A stretch of 64,000 nt of DNA from Marasmius tenuissimus (taxonomy: Eukaryota; Basidiomycota; Agaricomycetes; Agaricales; Marasmiaceae), in assembly GCA_029532415.1 (NCBI GenBank), contig JAQOTA010000052.1:434001-498000 (forward strand), in the 5' to 3' direction. The notes beneath the pieces were generated by a model. It saw nothing but the letters and a program-made list of their open reading frames with translations, was not told the origin of the DNA and made no database searches. Shown here in pieces: positions 59,982 through 64,000 of this stretch (its first letter is position 1; each line of letters opens with the position of its first letter). A program made the translations under genes and the position numbers.

Positions 59982-61913
59982 ATGTCCTCCAGCGGTTTCG
60001 ACGCCCAACAAATCAAATCTCTCAGTGATGCCCATCCAAAGCCGGCAGATCGTCAATTCCAGTATGGGACCGCCGGATTCAGAACTCTGTACGCTCCATC
60101 CCGAGGTACTCATTGCTTAGATCGCTCAATCGGTTCATTTCAGTGGGAGTATTCTCGACCCCGTAATGTTCCGTGTAGGTATCATTGCTGGCCTACGAAG
60201 CAAGAAACAGGATGGACGAACGATCGGCGTGATGGTCACTGCCTCGCATAACCCAGAACCAGTGTGTCTTTGATTCTTCTATGGTGAAGATCAGTACTTA
60301 GTGGCCTCGTGTAGGACAATGGCGTGAAGCTAGTTGACCCTAAAGGAGAGATGCTCGAAGCAACTTGGGAAGGCTACGCCACCACGCTCGCCAATGCTTC
60401 AACAAGTGATGAAGTCATCAAGGTCATCGAGTCAATCATAGAGACCGCGAAGATTGACATGTCAAAACCTGCAAGAGTCGTCTACGCCAGAGACACGCGT
60501 CCTTCGGGCCCTGCCCTGATCTCTGCCCTAGAAGATGGTTTCAAGGCAATTGGCGCAGAGCCACGAAATGCCGGCGTTACCACGACCCCCGTTCTTCACT
60601 ATCTCGTCCGTGCAATCAATACCAAAGGGACTCAATACAGCTACGGCGAGGACACCGAAGAGGGATACTTCTCCAAGCTGGCGAACGCGTTCAAGAAGCT
60701 TGTGGTCGGTCTTGACGTTGATATCGCTCTTCGCACCAGAGCTGATCTCCTTTCTTTCTAGGCTGGAAGGCCAGCCAGCGCCCCGTTGGTCATTGACTGC
60801 GCTAACGGTGTCGGGGCTCCCGCTGCCGAAAAGCTTTCGAAATATCTGGGCGACGCCTTGCCGATTGTTCTGGAGAATACGTCGATCACTACTGAGGGCG
60901 CGTTGAACAACGCGTGTGGCGCCGATTTTGTGAAAACTTCCCAAAAGCTACCACCTTCACTCGTCAACCGCCTTCAGCCCGGAGATCGTGCTTGCAGTCT
61001 TGATGGAGATGCAGACCGCCTCATCTACTATTATCTGGACGATAAACGTGTCTTCCATATGCTCGATGGAGACAAAATTGCTGCCCTCGTTGCTGCGTTC
61101 ATTGTTGAGCTCGTGAAACTGGCGGGTCTCGAGAGCCGCGTCAAAGTGGGCGTTGTTCAGACCGCCTACGCGAATGGCGCGTCTACGAAGTACCTATCAG
61201 AGGCAAGTCCATGATTCGCTGTTGTTTCCTATGAAAACTCACGTTGTCTCAGCGTTTGCCGGTGAAATGTGTGCCAACGGGTGTGAAACACTTGCACCAC
61301 GCAGCCGAGCGCTACGATGTCGGAGTCTACTTTGAGGCCAATGGACACGGAACGGTTATCTTCTCCCAGGAAACAATCGAGAACTTCGCCAATCACCAGC
61401 CGCAGACTCCCGCACAATCCCGCGCACTCGAGCACCTTGTCAGCCTCACTGAGGTGATCAACCAAACTGTTGGAGATGCCCTCTCGGACATGCTCCTCGT
61501 TGAAGTTGTGTTGTCGCACAAGTCATACAGTGGCGTTGAATGGGACTCCCTATACGTCGACCTTCCTAACCGCCTGGTCAAAGTTGTGGTCAGCGACCGG
61601 AATGCTTTCAAGACGGAGGATGCAGAACGTCGATTGGTTTCACCCGCCGGATTACAAGGGAAGATCGAGGAGTTGATGAACCGCTACCAAGGAGGCCGTT
61701 CCTTCGTTCGACCCAGCGGTACTGAAGATGTCGTCAGAGTATACGCCGAAGCTACTATCAAGGCACAAGCTGACGGTTCGTCCTTGATTTTCTGTTCACA
61801 AACAAACGATGCTGATAGATCCTTACGCACCAGAACTCGCCTTCCGCGTGGCTGGGCTAGTTTACGATGAAGCTGGTGGTGACCCTGCCAACCGACCAAA
61901 GGAGTTCATTTGA
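59982..61913 (+). CDS. AGM1: Phosphoacetylglucosamine mutase
   Basis: Converts GlcNAc-6-P to GlcNAc-1-P on the way to UDP-GlcNAc and chitin. Exons 59982-60088, 60144-60261, 60315-60704, 60762-61202, 61253-61775 and 61819-61913 give 557 residues. The phosphoserine loop [11 protein letters not shown], metal loop DGDADR, sugar-binding EANGHGT and phosphate-binding [10 protein letters not shown] are all present. The intron at 61203-61252 must start with GC (GCAAGT) after GAG: this gives [18 protein letters not shown] in frame. Divergent from SEC17. Confidence 0.95.
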
Positions 61914-62240
61914 TCTTGACACCTTGGCGGTCTAATCGTGGCGTACTGTGTCGGGCACGAAAAATGGTATTAATGATCTCGATTCTTCGGAAGGGTGAAG
62001 GAAATAATCGTGAAGGGATGATTTTCTTGTAAAAAAAGTTGTTAGTGGATTTTAGACTGTACATGTAATCGTAAAACCAGTAACCGACAGTGATGAATTG
62101 AACTTTTCTGGGCACGCGATGAAGGCGCGACTTTCATGTGGGACTCTCACCATCGAGTCACCATACAACACCGTCATGATGGTCGCCGCTAATTCTCCGC
62201 TAACGATAAACTCATCTCTCTTCAACCATTGCCATCCTCA
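61914..62240. other. Intergenic
   Basis: 327 bp between AGM1 and the DUG3-like gene on the same strand. No gene seen. Confidence 0.5.
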
Positions 62241-63751
62241 ATGTGTCGCTTCGTGATATACAAAGGGACGTCTCCGGTGCTGCTATCTCATGTAAGAATT
62301 TGTCAAAGTAATTGCCTACAGGCTCACTGAAACCTGCGCCAGCTCCTGACTCGGCCATGCCATTCTATCATTAATCAAGCGTTCGATTCTCGATTGCGGC
62401 TTGACCATCGTAGACCTATGAATGGAGATGGATTTGGTGTCGGTCAGTAGCGGGCTATATTTCCTCGAGGAAAGCGGTTTGACTCTGGTTGCAGGATGGT
62501 ATGACTCTGTTTACGATGAAGAATTAGGACTACAACCTTGCATATTCACGTCGATTACTCCCGTGCGTCGAATTCTCCAACTCTCATATCTATATTTACT
62601 GAACGCTTGGGGCTTCAAGGCATGGAATAACGTCAACCTCACTCGTATCGCTGAAAAGATCAAGTCTCCTCTGGTCTTGTGAGTGGCCGCCGAGGATGCA
62701 GATGCGTACAGAACTCTTCATGCTCTCTCTAGTGGACACGTACGAGCTACTACAGCGGGATCCCTGTCCCTCGATAACTGCCATCCATTCGCTCACGGGA
62801 AACTCATGGTGCGCTGACTCTTACCTGCCCTTTCAGCACTCTTGACTCAACAGTGGCCTACAGTTCATGCACAACGGAGGGATAGCTGAATTCGGTCGGA
62901 TCAAGCGAAAGCTTCAGTCTGCACTCCCAGATGCCGTGTTCCACACTGTGCAAGGAAATACCGGTGCGTGGATATACAAGTCAAGCTTGATGCTGCTTTT
63001 ATGTTGAGTGACGGCTATGATCCAGATTCTGAATGGGCCTTCGCCCTTCTCCTCTCGAAAGTCAGTCAAGTCTACCCAATGTCGATGCACGTCGTTTTGA
63101 CCCAGTCTTAGCTGCCAGATCCGGACGCGAGGTCGTTCACACCAGACGTGTTGAGAAAGGCAATGTTAGAGACTATATCATCGATCAACGAATACGCGGA
63201 GAGTGCTGGTATTACTGAGCCCAGCTTGATGAACTTCTGTGTCACCGACGGCGAAACGGTGATCGCTACTCGCTACATATCGTCCCGAACTGAGGAGGCT
63301 GCTTCACTGGTACGTTACCGATCTCTTCCACAGTGGGCAGTAGCTGACCTGACACCCGAACTTGCAGTGGTTCTCCTCTGGCACCACTTTCAGCGAGTTC
63401 CAAGAAGGGGGTCATTACAAAATGACCAAGGCTGACAAGCGCGAGAGTATCATTATGATTGCAAGTGAGCCTCTCACCTTCGAAAGAGGTAAATCCGTGA
63501 TGTTTTCCCTTTACGCTTTGATTTCTGCTCACCGTGACGTCTTAGCCGATTGGATGGAAATTAAGACGAACAACATGGTCGTGATTACACCTAGAATGAA
63601 TCTCCTTCAGGTCCCTATCATCGACAAGTACTACGTACCGCCCTCCGACCCAGCCTCGTCAACCCGCACCACGGACTTTGCACGAGAGAAGGGACTTTTG
63701 TCCCCTCACAAGCTCAAGGCAAACCCTCCCCTTGGTCGGATTGTTACATGA
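62241..63751 (+). CDS. DUG3: Class II glutamine amidotransferase, Dug3-like
   Basis: Ntn-type amidotransferase of the Dug3/YafJ family; yeast Dug3 works with Dug2 in glutathione breakdown. Exons 62241-62291, 62343-62442, 62495-62562, 62620-62678, 62733-62808, 62864-62963, 63026-63060, 63112-63309, 63368-63488 and 63546-63751 give 337 residues. Cys2 follows the initiator Met (MCRFVIYKG), as required for an N-terminal nucleophile. Supporting motifs: NGDGFGVGWYD, HVRATTAGSLSLDNCHPF, FMHNGGI, NTDSEWAF. The 35-nt exon 7 and ten exons in all are in phase. The second AG was chosen for intron 1, giving SHLLTRPCHSI; the first runs into a stop. Confidence 0.88.
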
Positions 63752-64000
63752 TCAATCGAAGGTTCAACTTGGCAACTTTCCAGGAGGAAGGGGTCTTATT
63801 ATTCTGAACTTACACTTACCCAACGGCCACTCTACGTCAACCCTAATATGCCTACGCTATGTTATGTATTGATTGCTATCGTGTTGTTATCGTCTTGTAT
63901 ACTCAAATTGGAAGACAATGGTGCCTTTCACGTTTTTGTTTTGTGCGGATGTTGTTCTTGAGACGGACGCGACTAAATAAACACGCTCTCAGCATGCCCA

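Noticed and set aside
1..64000. tRNA genes, transposons, CRISPR arrays, prokaryotic operons
   Set aside because: No cloverleaf with matching A and B boxes, no transposase or reverse transcriptase, no terminal or regularly spaced repeats; GGTTCGA matches fell in coding sequence or lacked a fold.

Overview
The window looks like nuclear DNA of a filamentous basidiomycete, most likely an Agaricomycete. Genes are close together on both strands. Introns are short (about 45-75 nt, with a few longer). The gene set is fungal: BYR4, urease accessory UreD, an m-AAA protease, a RING-CH membrane protein, a GRX6/7-type glutaredoxin and polysaccharide lyase family 8. No RNA gene, transposon, CRISPR array or virus was recognised. 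I joined exons by hand, using splice sites, reading phase and family motifs. Each coordinate pair spans start codon to stop codon, with exons in the text.

Layout. 1-9.9 kb: 3' part of VPS18 (HOPS/CORVET), CGR1 (rRNA processing), a serine-rich unknown protein and SEC39 (Golgi-to-ER tethering). 10-26 kb: a secreted PL8 lyase, NIP7 (60S biogenesis), NRDE2, BYR4, UreD and a mitochondrial m-AAA protease. 26-43.5 kb: two Ser/Thr-rich single-pass membrane proteins (TM1 and TM2) flank a 2OG-Fe(II) oxygenase, a second PL8 lyase carrying a 1-nt frameshift, a HAD phosphatase, a membrane glutaredoxin, a RING-CH protein and an isochorismatase-like hydrolase. 44-64 kb: RAB4, D-serine dehydratase, RidA, an MFS permease, an RBM39-like splicing factor, a KARI-like reductoisomerase, an L-rhamnose-dehydrogenase-like SDR, a cupin, NUS1, SEC17, AGM1 and a DUG3-like amidotransferase.

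Much of the window is housekeeping. The parts most worth a second look are these: the pairing of D-serine dehydratase with RidA, which matches known enamine-detoxification chemistry; the KARI-like/SDR/cupin trio, with a short, bacterial-looking KARI; the duplicated PL8 lyases with the same nine intron positions, one copy frameshifted; a second likely 1-nt deletion in VPS18; the TM1/TM2 pair; and six introns that seem to start with GC rather than GT, out of about 160 in my models. Several genes also contain very small exons (14-27 nt).
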